Positions 7,652-16,667 of a stretch of DNA of 64,000 nt are shown one piece after another (position 1 is the first letter of the stretch; each line of letters starts with the position of its first letter). The stretch is from Falsiroseomonas sp050563525. Its GTDB lineage: Bacteria > Pseudomonadota > Alphaproteobacteria > Acetobacterales > Acetobacteraceae. The notes beneath the pieces are model-generated. The model had not been told where the DNA came from, made no database searches, and was given only the letters and a program-made list of their open reading frames with translations. Position numbers and translations under genes: made by a program. The DNA is taken from positions 8,944-72,943 of the forward strand of contig NZ_JBNXUN010000020.1 of the NCBI RefSeq assembly GCF_050563525.1. The letters are read 5' to 3'.

Positions 7652-9481
7652 ATGACCATGTCCGACCGCGACCACTCCGGCACCGCGTGGCGCCTGGCCC
7701 CATCGAGCTACGCCGCCTCGCGCGCCGTGGAATTCGCGCTGCCGGAGGCGCCGGCATCCTGCTACCTGACGATGCGCGACGGCTGCCGCATCGCGGTGGA
7801 CATCTGGCTGCCGCAGGGCGCCACCGGCGCGAGGCCGGCCATCCTGATCCTGACGCCCTACTACCGGCGCTTCCGGCTGCGGGACGGCGGCGAGGGCGAT
7901 GCCATACCCAACGCCGGCAAGTTCGTCCGCCACCTGGTGCCGCGCGGTTATTCGGTTGTGGTGGTGGATGTGCGCGGCACCGGCGCGTCCTTCGGCACGC
8001 GCGACAGCTTCCGCTCGCCGCGGGAGCGTGAGGATTCGCGCGAGATTACGGATTGGGTCGTGGCGCAACCCTGGTCGGACGGCCAGGTCGGCGCCACCGG
8101 CATTTCCTACCCTGGCGCCGCGGCCGACTTCCTGGCCAGCACCGGCCACCCGGCCGTGAAGGCGATCGCGCCGCTTTTCGCGGTATGGGACACCTATGCC
8201 GACAACTACTACCCGGGCGGCATCCCGTTGAAGCAGCTCGCGAAGAGCTATGACGACCTGATGGTCGCCATGGACCACGACCGGCGCGACCTGCTGCGCA
8301 ACTACGTCTACTACGCCAATCCCGACCTTGCCGGGCCGCATCCGGTGGATGGGGATGAAGACGGCGCCCTGCTGGCCGAAGCCCTGCGCCAGCATCTGGG
8401 CAATTTCCGGCAGCCCGACTTCATGGCCGAGTTCCGCTTCCGCGAGGACCCGCTGCCGTATGATCCGGATTTCAGCTCGGCCTCCTTCAGCCCCTACTCG
8501 GTCAGTGACGGCATCCGCCCAGATGTGGCGGTGCTCGCCGTCTCCGGCTGGATGGACGGTGCCGGCTATGCCAATGGCGCGATCTCGCGCTTCCTGACGC
8601 TGCGCGACAACCCCGTGCACCTGATCCTGGGGCCCTGGGACCACGGCGCCCGGTGCAACGTCTCCCCCTGGCGCGACGACCAGACGCCGGGATTCGACCT
8701 GCTCGGCGCCGTGCTGCGCTTCTTCGACCACTACCTGCTGCGACACGACACCGGGCTCGGGCAGGAGGCCCCGGTTCACTACTTCAGCCTGCACGCCGAG
8801 GCCTGGCGCGAAGCCGGATCCTGGCCGCCGGTGGAGGCCACGCAGCGCCTGTTCCTCGCGCCAGGGGCCGCCCTGGCGGATTCGCCGGGCCCGGCCGGGC
8901 AGGATGCGACGCAGGCGGATTTCGCGTGGGGCAGCGGCGACGGCACCCGGTATGAGCGCATCGCCGGGATCAACAGCACGACCTACTACGCCGACTGGGG
9001 ACAGCGGCAGGCGCGGCTGGCAGGCTGGTCCTCCGCGCCGCTGGCGCGGGACATGGAACTAGCCGGCCACGGCCTCGCTGATCTCTGGCTCGAATCGAGC
9101 GAGCCGGATGCCGCGCTGTATGTCTACCTCTCCGAGGTCGAGGCGGATGGCACCATCCGCTATGTCACCGAGGGTCTGCTGCGCGCCCTGCATCGCCGGG
9201 AAAGCCCGGCGCCCGACCGCTACCGCACCACCTGGTCGTTCCGCAGCTTCCATCGCGCCGACGCATCGCCGCTTATGCCCGGGCGCGCGGAGCGCATCCG
9301 TATCCCGCTGCTGCCCACCGCCTGGGTGTTCCACAAGGGCAGCCGCATCCGGCTTTCCCTGTCGGGGGCCGATGCCGACCACGCGGCGCAGGTGCCACAT
9401 GGCCGGCCGCCACGCCTGACCCTGCTGCGCGGCGGCGACCGCGCCTCGGCCCTTGAACTGCCGCTGCGGCCCTGCGTCTGA
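7652..9481 (+). CDS. CocE/NonD-family alpha/beta hydrolase (S15 peptidase-like)
   Basis: A 609-residue hydrolase of the X-Pro dipeptidyl-peptidase/cocaine-esterase family. The serine nucleophile lies in GISYPG (Ser152), following the oxyanion region VRGTGAS. The acid is probably in SGWMDG and the histidine in GPWDHGARCN. The C-terminal third is the jelly-roll domain of the family (WLESSEPDAALYVYLSEV, FHKGSRIRLSLSG). There is no signal peptide, so a cytoplasmic ester or amide hydrolase is likely. Two ATGs (7652, 7658) are possible starts. It sits 23 bases upstream of a peptide-type binding protein and diverges from a LysR regulator. Confidence 0.9.
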   Translation: MTMSDRDHSGTAWRLAPSSYAASRAVEFALPEAPASCYLTMRDGCRIAVDIWLPQGATGARPAILILTPYYRRFRLRDGGEGDAIPNAGKFVRHLVPRGYSVVVVDVRGTGASFGTRDSFRSPREREDSREITDWVVAQPWSDGQVGATGISYPGAAADFLASTGHPAVKAIAPLFAVWDTYADNYYPGGIPLKQLAKSYDDLMVAMDHDRRDLLRNYVYYANPDLAGPHPVDGDEDGALLAEALRQHLGNFRQPDFMAEFRFREDPLPYDPDFSSASFSPYSVSDGIRPDVAVLAVSGWMDGAGYANGAISRFLTLRDNPVHLILGPWDHGARCNVSPWRDDQTPGFDLLGAVLRFFDHYLLRHDTGLGQEAPVHYFSLHAEAWREAGSWPPVEATQRLFLAPGAALADSPGPAGQDATQADFAWGSGDGTRYERIAGINSTTYYADWGQRQARLAGWSSAPLARDMELAGHGLADLWLESSEPDAALYVYLSEVEADGTIRYVTEGLLRALHRRESPAPDRYRTTWSFRSFHRADASPLMPGRAERIRIPLLPTAWVFHKGSRIRLSLSGADADHAAQVPHGRPPRLTLLRGGDRASALELPLRPCV

Positions 9482-9504
9482 TCGACGATAGGAAGGAGAT
9501 GCCC

Positions 9505-11100
9505 ATGCACCGTCGCGATCTTTTCGCCGCCGCCAGCGCCCTCGCCACCACCGGCTGGGGCGCGCTGGCGCCACGCCCGGCGGGTGCGGCCGGCGCCAGC
9601 CTGCAGATCGGCCTCGGCGGCGCCTTCACCACCATGGACCTGCATTTCTACCACGCGGTGCCGAACCACACGGTGGCGATGCACATCTATGAGCGGCTGA
9701 TCAACCGCGCGCCGGATGGCAGGCTGATTCCTGGCCTCGCGACGGAATGGAAGCCGCTGTCCGACACATTGTGGGAATTCAAGCTGCGGCCCGGCGTGAA
9801 GTTCCACGACGGCGGCGACTTCACGGCGGACGACGTGGTCTTCACGTTCGAACGCGCGCGCGACGTGCCCAACAGCCCGGGCGGCTTCGGGGGATTCCTG
9901 CGCGCGGTGCAACGGGTGGAGGTGGTCGATCCCCTTACGCTGCGCCTGCATACGCCGGTGCCCGCACCGGACCTCGGCCCCAACCTGACCTATGTCGGCA
10001 TCGTCTCCCGCCGTGTCGGAGAGGGCGCCACCACGGCGGACTACAATTCCGGCAAGGCGGCGATCGGCACCGGACCCTACCGCTACGCCTCCTACACCCC
10101 CGGCAGCCGGGTGGAGATGACCCGCAACGACTTGTGGTGGGGCCCCAGGCCGGCGTGGGAGCGTGTTTCACTGCGGCTGCTGAGCAACCCGGCGGCGCGT
10201 ACGGCGGCCCTCCTTTCCGGCGACGTGGATATCATCGACACGCCCTCGGTCAGCGACCTGCCCCGGCTGCGCTCCGATGATCGGTTCCAAGTCACGGCAA
10301 TCCCCGGTATCCGGCTGATCTACCTGGTGCCCGACCTGTCGCGCGAGGGGGAAAGCCCCTTCGTCACCGATGCCGGCGGCACGCCGCTACCGCGCAACCC
10401 GTTCCGGGACCTGCGGGTGCGGCAGGCGCTGTCGCTTGCCCTGCGTCGAGAGGCGCTGGCCGACCGGATCATGCTCGGGACCGCCACGCCGACCGGCCAG
10501 TGGATGCCGCCGGGTGCTTATTCCTACGCCCCCAGCGTGACGCCGCCGGAGGAGGATGCCGCGCGGGCACGCGCTCTGCTGGCCGAGGCCGGCCTGCCCA
10601 ACGGCTTTCGCCTGACCCTGCACACGCCGAACGACCGCTACCCGAACGACGCCCGCCTGGCGCAGGCTGTGGCGCAGATGTGGGCGCGGATCGGCGTGCA
10701 GACCACGGTGGAGGCACTGCCCTGGGCCAGCTACGCGGCACGCGGCGGCCGGCAGGAGTTCTCCATGGGCCTGTGGGGCTGGGGCAGCGCCACCTTCGAG
10801 GGCGGCTACATGCTGACCCAGTGCTTCGCAGCCCATGATCGCGCCCGCAGCATTGGCCTGTATAATTACGGCCGCTACAGCAACCCGGCGCTCGACGCGC
10901 TCGCCGCCCGCGCCGTCGCCACCGTGGACGAGGCAGTGCGCGAGGCGCAGCTGATCGAGGCGACGGAGCTCGCGATGTCGGATATGCCGATCATCCCGAT
11001 GCTGATGCTGCAGAACCTGTGGGCGGTGCGGAAGGCCATCGCCTTCATGCCGCGCTCGGACGAGCGGACTCTGGCGGTCGATGCGCGGATGGCGGGCTGA
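9505..11100 (+). CDS. ABC transporter substrate-binding protein, family 5
   Basis: A 531-residue DppA/OppA-type binding protein. The N-terminus MHRRDLFAAASALATTGW followed by an Ala-rich stretch resembles a Tat-like leader (RRDLF). Family landmarks include LWEFKLRPGVKFHDGG, ADDVVFTFERA and IGTGPYRY. I preferred the ATG at 9505 to the one at 9499 because AAGGAG at 9493-9498 gives six bases of spacing to it. No permease or ATPase follows, so it must use a transporter encoded elsewhere, possibly the one at 3231-6549 (inference). The stop is two bases before the GAF-protein start. Confidence 0.9.
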   Translation: MHRRDLFAAASALATTGWGALAPRPAGAAGASLQIGLGGAFTTMDLHFYHAVPNHTVAMHIYERLINRAPDGRLIPGLATEWKPLSDTLWEFKLRPGVKFHDGGDFTADDVVFTFERARDVPNSPGGFGGFLRAVQRVEVVDPLTLRLHTPVPAPDLGPNLTYVGIVSRRVGEGATTADYNSGKAAIGTGPYRYASYTPGSRVEMTRNDLWWGPRPAWERVSLRLLSNPAARTAALLSGDVDIIDTPSVSDLPRLRSDDRFQVTAIPGIRLIYLVPDLSREGESPFVTDAGGTPLPRNPFRDLRVRQALSLALRREALADRIMLGTATPTGQWMPPGAYSYAPSVTPPEEDAARARALLAEAGLPNGFRLTLHTPNDRYPNDARLAQAVAQMWARIGVQTTVEALPWASYAARGGRQEFSMGLWGWGSATFEGGYMLTQCFAAHDRARSIGLYNYGRYSNPALDALAARAVATVDEAVREAQLIEATELAMSDMPIIPMLMLQNLWAVRKAIAFMPRSDERTLAVDARMAG

Positions 11101-11102
11101 TC

Positions 11103-11645
11103 GTGGCAGGCCGCCCCGATCCCCTGCCGCATCTGGCCCGCCTCGCCCTTGCGCAGGCGGAGCCGGCGCAGCCGGCCGCCACCCTGGCCGCACTGGATGC
11201 GGCCCTGGCGGCCGCCGTCGGGCACCTGCTGTGCACCATGCAGGTGCATCATCCCGGCGGTGAGGCGGAACGTGTCTATTCCAACCTTCCGGGCGCCTAT
11301 CCCGTGGGCGGCCGCAAGCGGGCCTCCACCGCGCCGCGGATGCGGGAGCTGATGCAGCATGGACAGCCCATCCTGATCCGCACGGAGGCCGAGTTGTGGG
11401 CCAGCTACCCGGACCATGCGGGCGCAACCGCGCTCGGCTGCGGCAGCGCCATGAACACGCCGGTGCGGTGGCAGGGCCGCACGCTCGGGCAGGTCAACCT
11501 GATGCACAAACCGGGCTGGTACACCGAGAACGACGTGCTGCTGGTGCGCAGCTTCGCCCAGCTCGCCCTGCCCGCCTTCCTGGCGCTGACCGAAGGTCGC
11601 GTGACAGATCAGTTCCCGACGCCCCCCCGAGCCACAGGAGCATGA
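11103..11645 (+). CDS. GAF domain-containing protein
   Basis: A 180-residue protein that is mostly one GAF domain. It has an N-terminal helix (HLARLALAQAEPAQP), the strand-rich core GHLLCTMQVHHPGGEAERVY, and a C-terminal NTPVRWQGRTLGQVNLMHKPGWYTENDV typical of small-molecule-sensing GAF folds. The likely start is GTG at 11103, directly after the stop of the binding-protein gene. It has no DNA-binding or catalytic output domain, so it may sense or modify a ligand as a single-domain protein. It sits between two binding-protein genes in one apparent operon, which links it to uptake or catabolism of the same compound (inference). Confidence 0.75.
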   Translation: MAGRPDPLPHLARLALAQAEPAQPAATLAALDAALAAAVGHLLCTMQVHHPGGEAERVYSNLPGAYPVGGRKRASTAPRMRELMQHGQPILIRTEAELWASYPDHAGATALGCGSAMNTPVRWQGRTLGQVNLMHKPGWYTENDVLLVRSFAQLALPAFLALTEGRVTDQFPTPPRATGA

Positions 11646-11647
11646 TC

Positions 11648-12646
11648 ATGTTCGACCGAGCCCCCCGCCGCCGCCTGCTGCAAGTCGCCGCCGCCTTGGC
11701 AGCGACCGGCCCGATGCTGCCCCGGCGTGCGGCCGCCCAGGGCCAGCCTTGGCCGCGCGCGCAGCCGATCCGCGTCATCGTGCCCTTTGGCGCCGGCGGC
11801 GCCACCGATATCGCCGCCCGCGTCATCGCGCAGGAGATGCAGGCCGCGCTCGGCCAGACCATGGTGATGGAGAACCGCGCCGGCGCCGGCTCCACCCTCG
11901 GCACCGGCTACGTCGCCAGGATGCCGGCGGACGGCTACACGCTGCTGATCACCACCATCAGCGGCTTAGCGATCGGGCAGACGCTCTACCACGACCGCAT
12001 CCAGTATGACGCCGACAAGTCCTTCGAGCACATCGCCATCATGATGGGCACGCCCTACCTGCTCTGCGTCAATCCCAGCCTTCCGATCCGCGACGTGGCC
12101 GGCTATGTCGCGGCCGCCAAGGCCGGGCCGATGTACTATGGCACTTCCGGCGCCGGCGGCGTCGCGCATCTCCTGGGCATGCGCCTGGCCGCGGCCACCG
12201 GGGCGCCGCTGGAGCACGTGCCGTATCGCGGCTCCACCCAGGCGATCACCGACCTGATGGCCGGCGTGGTGCCGAGCGTGCTGGACAGCCTGACCGCGAC
12301 CAGCGCGCATATCCGGTCCGGTGCGCTGCGGCCGCTGGCGACCACGGCACCGGAACGCTCGCCCGACTTCCCGGACGTGCCGACCTTTCGCGAGTTGGGC
12401 TACCCGGAGGTGGTGGCCGATGGGTGGGCCGGCCTCGCCGCCCCCGCCGGCACGCCGCGGCCGATCCTGGAGAAGCTGGCCGAGGCGGTCCGCAGCGCGC
12501 AGGCCAGTGCCAGCGTGAAGCGGCGCTTCGCCGAGACCGCGACGAGCGCCGGGCGCCACTACCTGGAGGACGCGCAGGCCTTCGTCCGGCAGGAAGTTGC
12601 GGCCTGGGCCCCGGTGATTCGCGCCTCCGGCATCACGCCGGACTGA
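11648..12646 (+). CDS. Bug/TctC-family tripartite-tricarboxylate substrate-binding protein
   Basis: A 332-residue periplasmic binding protein of the Bug family. The signal sequence RAPRRRLLQVAAALAATGPM ends near AAAQGQ. Conserved Bug motifs follow: PIRVIVPFGAGGATDIAARV, VMENRAGAGSTLGT, YGTSGAGGVAHLLGM and EHVPYRGSTQAITDLMAG. ATG at 11648 has AGGAG seven bases upstream, which decides against the ATG six bases earlier. No TctA or TctB membrane genes are nearby, so like most Bug proteins it is an orphan receptor for carboxylates or amides. It belongs to the 7652-14361 transcription unit by spacing. Confidence 0.92.
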   Translation: MFDRAPRRRLLQVAAALAATGPMLPRRAAAQGQPWPRAQPIRVIVPFGAGGATDIAARVIAQEMQAALGQTMVMENRAGAGSTLGTGYVARMPADGYTLLITTISGLAIGQTLYHDRIQYDADKSFEHIAIMMGTPYLLCVNPSLPIRDVAGYVAAAKAGPMYYGTSGAGGVAHLLGMRLAAATGAPLEHVPYRGSTQAITDLMAGVVPSVLDSLTATSAHIRSGALRPLATTAPERSPDFPDVPTFRELGYPEVVADGWAGLAAPAGTPRPILEKLAEAVRSAQASASVKRRFAETATSAGRHYLEDAQAFVRQEVAAWAPVIRASGITPD

Positions 12647-12753
12647 GCTTTCCGCTGCCGCGCAAGCGGCAGGCGCCGTTCTGCGCCCACAGATGTTTTT
12701 TGGTCTTGCGCCAGCGCGCCGGGCAGCGCGTGGCGGGAAAGGGGAGAGGCACG

Positions 12754-14361
12754 ATGCGGGGCATGGTGGTCGCGGCACAGCCGGAGGCGGCGGAGGCGGG
12801 GGTGGAGATCCTCCGCCAGGGCGGCAACGCGGTGGATGCCGCCATCGCCTGCGCCTTCAGCCAGGGCGTGGTCGATCCGCAGATGTGCGGCATCGGCGGC
12901 TTCGGGGCGATGCAGATCTGCATGCCCGGGCACGGCGTGCACACGGTGCTGGAGTTCTTTGCCAAGGCGCCGTTCTCGGCAACGCCCGACATGTGGGCCG
13001 ACAAGTTCATCGGCCAGTCGCGCGACGGCTTCGTGTACCTGCTGCGCGACCAGAGCAACGACCTGGGCTATGGCGCCGTCGGCACGCCGGGCAACGTCGC
13101 CGGCTATACCGAGGCGCTCTCGCGCTTCGGGACCATGCCGCTTCGCGAGGTGATGCGGCCGGCCATCGCCCAGGCCCATCGTGGCGTGATGGTGCGGCCC
13201 TACATGCATTACTACTGGGCCATCGACCACGGTGGCGACGGCCAGGTGAATGTCGCCGAAAAGCTGCGCTTCAGCGACAACGGGCGGCAGGTCTATTTCC
13301 GCAACGATGGATCGCTGAAGCGCCCGGGTGACGTCCTGCACAACCCCGACATGGCCCGCAGCCTGGAACGCATCGCCGAAGGTGGCGCCGAGATGTTCTA
13401 TCGCGGCGACATGGCGCGCGAGATGGCGGCCGACATGGCGGCACACGGGGGCGGCGTGACGCTGGAGGATCTGGCTGCCTACCGTGTGGGAGAGAAGTCG
13501 CCCTGCTGGGGGACCTATCGGGGGCTGCGCATCGCCGCCAACCCGCCGCCCGCCGGCGGCGGGTCGCTGATCGAATTGCTGCACATCCTTGGCTGCTTCG
13601 ACATCGGAAGGCTGGTGCACAACAGCCCGGAGCACCTGCGCATCCTGGCGGAAGCCATGAAGTGGATGACGATCGACAAGGACGCTCACATGGGCGACCC
13701 GGATTTTGTCGATGTGCCGCTCGATCGGCTGCTCTCGGCAGGGCATGCGGAGGCGCTCGCCGCCCGCATCCGCGCCGGGGAGAAGGCCAGCGTGGCGCGT
13801 GCCGGAGAACCGCGGGATCCGCCGGACACCACCGTGGTCTGCGTTGTGGATGCGGAGGGCAATGCGGTCTCCCTGACCCATACGCTCGGCATCCCGTCCG
13901 GCGCCATCACCCCGGGACTCGGCTTCATGTACAATGGGTGCATGAGCGGCTTCGATCCGCGCCCGGGCCGCGCCGGCTCGATCGCGCCCGGCAAGAGCCG
14001 CGCCAGCACCATGGCGCCGACCATCCTGTTCCGCGGCGACGCCATCGCCATGGTGCTGGGCGCACCGGGCGGCACCTACATCGTGCCCGCGCTGGCACAG
14101 GCCATCAGCAATGTCGTGGATTTCGGCATGTCGATGGCCGAAGCCGTGGCGGCGCCGCGCATCGTGGCGCTCAGCGACACGATCGATGTCGCCAACCGCA
14201 TCCCGCACCGGGTTACCGACGCATTGCGCGACATGGGCTACCCGATCGCCCGGTCCTACCAGAGCTATGCCTTCGGCGCCCCGCACGGCGTCATGATCCA
14301 GGACGGCGGCTGCCTGGGTGGCGCCGATCCGCAGCGCGATGGAATGGCGCTGCACATGTGA
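12754..14361 (+). CDS. Gamma-glutamyltransferase family proenzyme
   Basis: A 535-residue member of the gamma-glutamyltranspeptidase family, N-terminal nucleophile enzymes cleaved into two subunits. The opening (MRGMVVAAQPEAAEAGVEIL, GGNAVDAAIACAFSQGVVDP, GIGGFG) and the small-subunit start DTTVVCVVDAEGNAVSLT are diagnostic. The catalytic Thr is at about 359/360. No signal peptide is visible from the ATG at 12754, which has a GGGGAG-type ribosome site. It may therefore act in the cytoplasm and be a relative that hydrolyses gamma-glutamyl or other amides. It closes a run of uptake genes and faces a LysR gene across 145 bases without a clear feature. Confidence 0.88.
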   Translation: MRGMVVAAQPEAAEAGVEILRQGGNAVDAAIACAFSQGVVDPQMCGIGGFGAMQICMPGHGVHTVLEFFAKAPFSATPDMWADKFIGQSRDGFVYLLRDQSNDLGYGAVGTPGNVAGYTEALSRFGTMPLREVMRPAIAQAHRGVMVRPYMHYYWAIDHGGDGQVNVAEKLRFSDNGRQVYFRNDGSLKRPGDVLHNPDMARSLERIAEGGAEMFYRGDMAREMAADMAAHGGGVTLEDLAAYRVGEKSPCWGTYRGLRIAANPPPAGGGSLIELLHILGCFDIGRLVHNSPEHLRILAEAMKWMTIDKDAHMGDPDFVDVPLDRLLSAGHAEALAARIRAGEKASVARAGEPRDPPDTTVVCVVDAEGNAVSLTHTLGIPSGAITPGLGFMYNGCMSGFDPRPGRAGSIAPGKSRASTMAPTILFRGDAIAMVLGAPGGTYIVPALAQAISNVVDFGMSMAEAVAAPRIVALSDTIDVANRIPHRVTDALRDMGYPIARSYQSYAFGAPHGVMIQDGGCLGGADPQRDGMALHM

Positions 14362-14505
14362 GCCAGGGCTGCATCGCATCGGTCGGAGGCGGATGGGAGA
14401 CCGGCTGAGACGGATGCTACGGCAAGGTCGTCGTCGGGCCCGAGCCTGCGTGGGCAGGGAAGAGGATTCGATTTCTCGTTCGCCTCTGCTGCGCCTCTGG
14501 GGCGC

Positions 14506-15438
14506 CTACGGCAGCGCCTGCCCACGTGCCACCAGGCTGGTGACGCAGGGCATGCTGGCGCCGTGGCGTCGGATCGTCGCCAGCAGGACCAGTGCCGCGC
14601 GCGAAAGCGCGACCCGCGCCGGCACCAGCGCCTGCGCCGTCACCACGCAACGCGGCTCCAAGCGCAGCCGCACCACACCATGTTCTCGATCATCCAGCAG
14701 AAGGAATGGGTCGATCACCGCCACGCCGGCACCCGCCCGCACGAGCGCCAGCGCGGTGGAGGACTGGTTCACCTCCAACGCGATCTTCCGCTCGATCCCC
14801 GCCTCCCGGAAGCTCTGTTCCACCAGGCGTCCGAGGGGCAGGCTGCGGCTGAAGGAGATCAGGGGCCAGGCGGCGAGGTCCTGCGGCGTAACCGAACCCG
14901 ACGCGGTCAGAGGGTGATCCGGCGGCACCACGCAGACCAGATCACCACGGCACAGCGGCACCAGCCGCGCATCGGCCTCCGCGATCGGGGTCAGCACCAG
15001 GCCGAAATCCACGCCGCCCTGGGTCACTGCTTCGACGACGGAGAGGTTGTCCATCGTCTGCACCGTGACCTGGATGCGCGGCCGTGCCTGGCGGAAAGCC
15101 GCAACGGCGGGGGGTAGCAGGTTGTCCGCCAGCGTCGGCGTCACCGCGACGACCACCGACCCGACGCTGGATTCGCGGATGTCGCCCACAAGGCGCTCGA
15201 TCCGTTCCAGCCCCTTGAAGACACGCTCCACCTCGTCGAGCAGCACGCGCAACTCCGGCGTTGGCTGCAGGCGGCCCTGGAGGCGCAGGAACAGCTGGAA
15301 TCCGGCCGCGGCGGCGCATTCGCGCAGCATCATGCTGACCGCGGGCTGGGAGACGCCGAGGTCGCTCGCCGCCGCGGTGACCGCGCCGTGCAGCGCGACG
15401 GCGCGGATGACCTCCAACTGTCGGAAGCTCAATTTCAT
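14506..15438 (-). CDS. LysR-family transcriptional regulator
   Basis: A 310-residue LysR regulator. The winged helix reads MKLSFRQLEVIRAVALHGAV and then SDLGVSQPAVSMMLRECA. The effector domain contains VAVTPTLADNLLPPAVAAFR and SLPLGRLVEQSFREAGIERK. It is transcribed away from the two mandelate-racemase-family genes and the branched-chain-type importer. A strong dyad overlaps its own start codon, consistent with autorepression and control of the divergent operon. The ligand is unknown. Confidence 0.93.
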   Translation of the reverse strand: MKLSFRQLEVIRAVALHGAVTAAASDLGVSQPAVSMMLRECAAAAGFQLFLRLQGRLQPTPELRVLLDEVERVFKGLERIERLVGDIRESSVGSVVVAVTPTLADNLLPPAVAAFRQARPRIQVTVQTMDNLSVVEAVTQGGVDFGLVLTPIAEADARLVPLCRGDLVCVVPPDHPLTASGSVTPQDLAAWPLISFSRSLPLGRLVEQSFREAGIERKIALEVNQSSTALALVRAGAGVAVIDPFLLLDDREHGVVRLRLEPRCVVTAQALVPARVALSRAALVLLATIRRHGASMPCVTSLVARGQALP

Positions 15439-15452
15439 AAGACCAACTTATG
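15436..15452. promoter_or_regulatory. Candidate LysR operator overlapping the regulator's start codon
   Basis: A perfect 6-bp inverted repeat, CATAAG-ACCAA-CTTATG, contains a T-N11-A core (T at 15438, A at 15450). The left arm's CAT is the complement of the regulator's ATG. It lies about 90 bases upstream of the divergent enzyme gene at 15543. This is the expected position for an autoregulatory LysR box. Confidence 0.6.
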
Positions 15453-15542
15453 ATGACCGGGGTTATGGGGCTTGATCTGATTTTATCGCGGTTCCAGGCT
15501 AGGGTCACCCCGCCCGGACAAGAAGGTGGGGCGAGGACGTCC

Positions 15543-16667
15543 ATGCTGATCACGGCCATCGAAAGCTCTGTCGTGTCGCTGCCCTTCACCATGGGTGGCC
15601 CGCATCCGCTGTTCGCCGGGCAGCCGTGGGATCGGCTGGAGATCCTGCTCGTACGGGTCGAGACCGCGGACGGCCTGGTCGGCTGGGGTGAAGCCTTCGG
15701 CCACGCAGCCATCCCGGCCACCAAGGCAGCACTCGACAGCATCGTGGCGCCGCTGGCGGTTGGTCGCGATGCGGGCGACATCAACGCTCTGACCCGGCAG
15801 GTGCTGCACGGGGTCCACCTGCTCGGGCGCAACGGGTCCTTCGTCTATGCCTGGTCCGGTGTCGAAATGGCCTTGTGGGACCTGCTTGGCAAGCGCACCG
15901 GACAGCCGGTGTGGCGGCTGCTGGGCGGCAGCGCGCCGGGCCCTCTGCCGGCCTATTCCAGCCTGCTGTCCTATGGCGGGAACCTGGATCTGGTGGCGCG
16001 CAACACGGCGGATGCGCGGGCGCAGGGATTTCGCCACATCAAGCTGCACGAACTGACGCGCGACGCGGTGCTGGCCGCTCGCGCCGCGGCGCCGGATGCC
16101 GCCATCATGCTCGACGTGAACTGCGCCTGGACGCCGCCGGTGGCGCGCGACATGGCGGCGAGCCTTGCCGGCGACGGGTTGCTCTGGCTGGAGGAGCCGG
16201 TCTGGCCGCCGGAGGATGCCGATGGCCTGGCCAGCCTGCGCCGCCACGGCATCCCGCTGACGGCGGGCGAGAACACCGCCGGCCTCTTCGGCTTCCGCAC
16301 GCTGATGCAGGCCGGTGCGATCGACATCGCCCAGCCCAGCGTCACCAAGATCGGCGGCATCGGCGAGATGGTGCAGGTCTTCGCCCTGGCCCGAGCGCAG
16401 GGGGTGGAGGTGATCCCCCACTGCCCCTACTTCGGCCCCGGCTTCGTCGCCACGCTGCATGTTGCCGCCGCGCTGGCGGAACGCCCGCTGATCGAGGTGC
16501 TGTGGCTGGAGATGGAGGCCAATCCCTTCGACCCATGGGTGCGCGCCAGGGACGGCCATGTGGCCGTGCCGACCGCGCCGGGCCTGGGCTGCGACCCTGA
16601 CCCTGCGGTGCTGGCGAAATACACCGCCGCAGCGCCCACCAGAACCGAAGCGAGGCGCGCCGCATGA
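15543..16667 (+). CDS. Mandelate racemase/muconate lactonizing enzyme family protein
   Basis: A 374-residue enolase-superfamily enzyme. The N-terminal capping domain covers about residues 1-125, followed by the TIM-barrel. Residues expected to bind Mg2+ and catalyse are Lys167 (HIKLHE), Asp191 (DVNCAW), Glu217/218 (WLEEPV), Glu243 (AGENTAG), Asp261/Lys269 (DIAQPSVTKIGG) and His293 (IPHCPYFGPG). The Asp-His pair resembles the mandelate racemase subgroup. It abstracts a proton alpha to a carboxylate; the substrate is unknown. I used ATG at 15543; a longer in-frame extension has no similarity. Its stop overlaps the next gene's ATG. Confidence 0.88.
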   Translation: MLITAIESSVVSLPFTMGGPHPLFAGQPWDRLEILLVRVETADGLVGWGEAFGHAAIPATKAALDSIVAPLAVGRDAGDINALTRQVLHGVHLLGRNGSFVYAWSGVEMALWDLLGKRTGQPVWRLLGGSAPGPLPAYSSLLSYGGNLDLVARNTADARAQGFRHIKLHELTRDAVLAARAAAPDAAIMLDVNCAWTPPVARDMAASLAGDGLLWLEEPVWPPEDADGLASLRRHGIPLTAGENTAGLFGFRTLMQAGAIDIAQPSVTKIGGIGEMVQVFALARAQGVEVIPHCPYFGPGFVATLHVAAALAERPLIEVLWLEMEANPFDPWVRARDGHVAVPTAPGLGCDPDPAVLAKYTAAAPTRTEARRAA

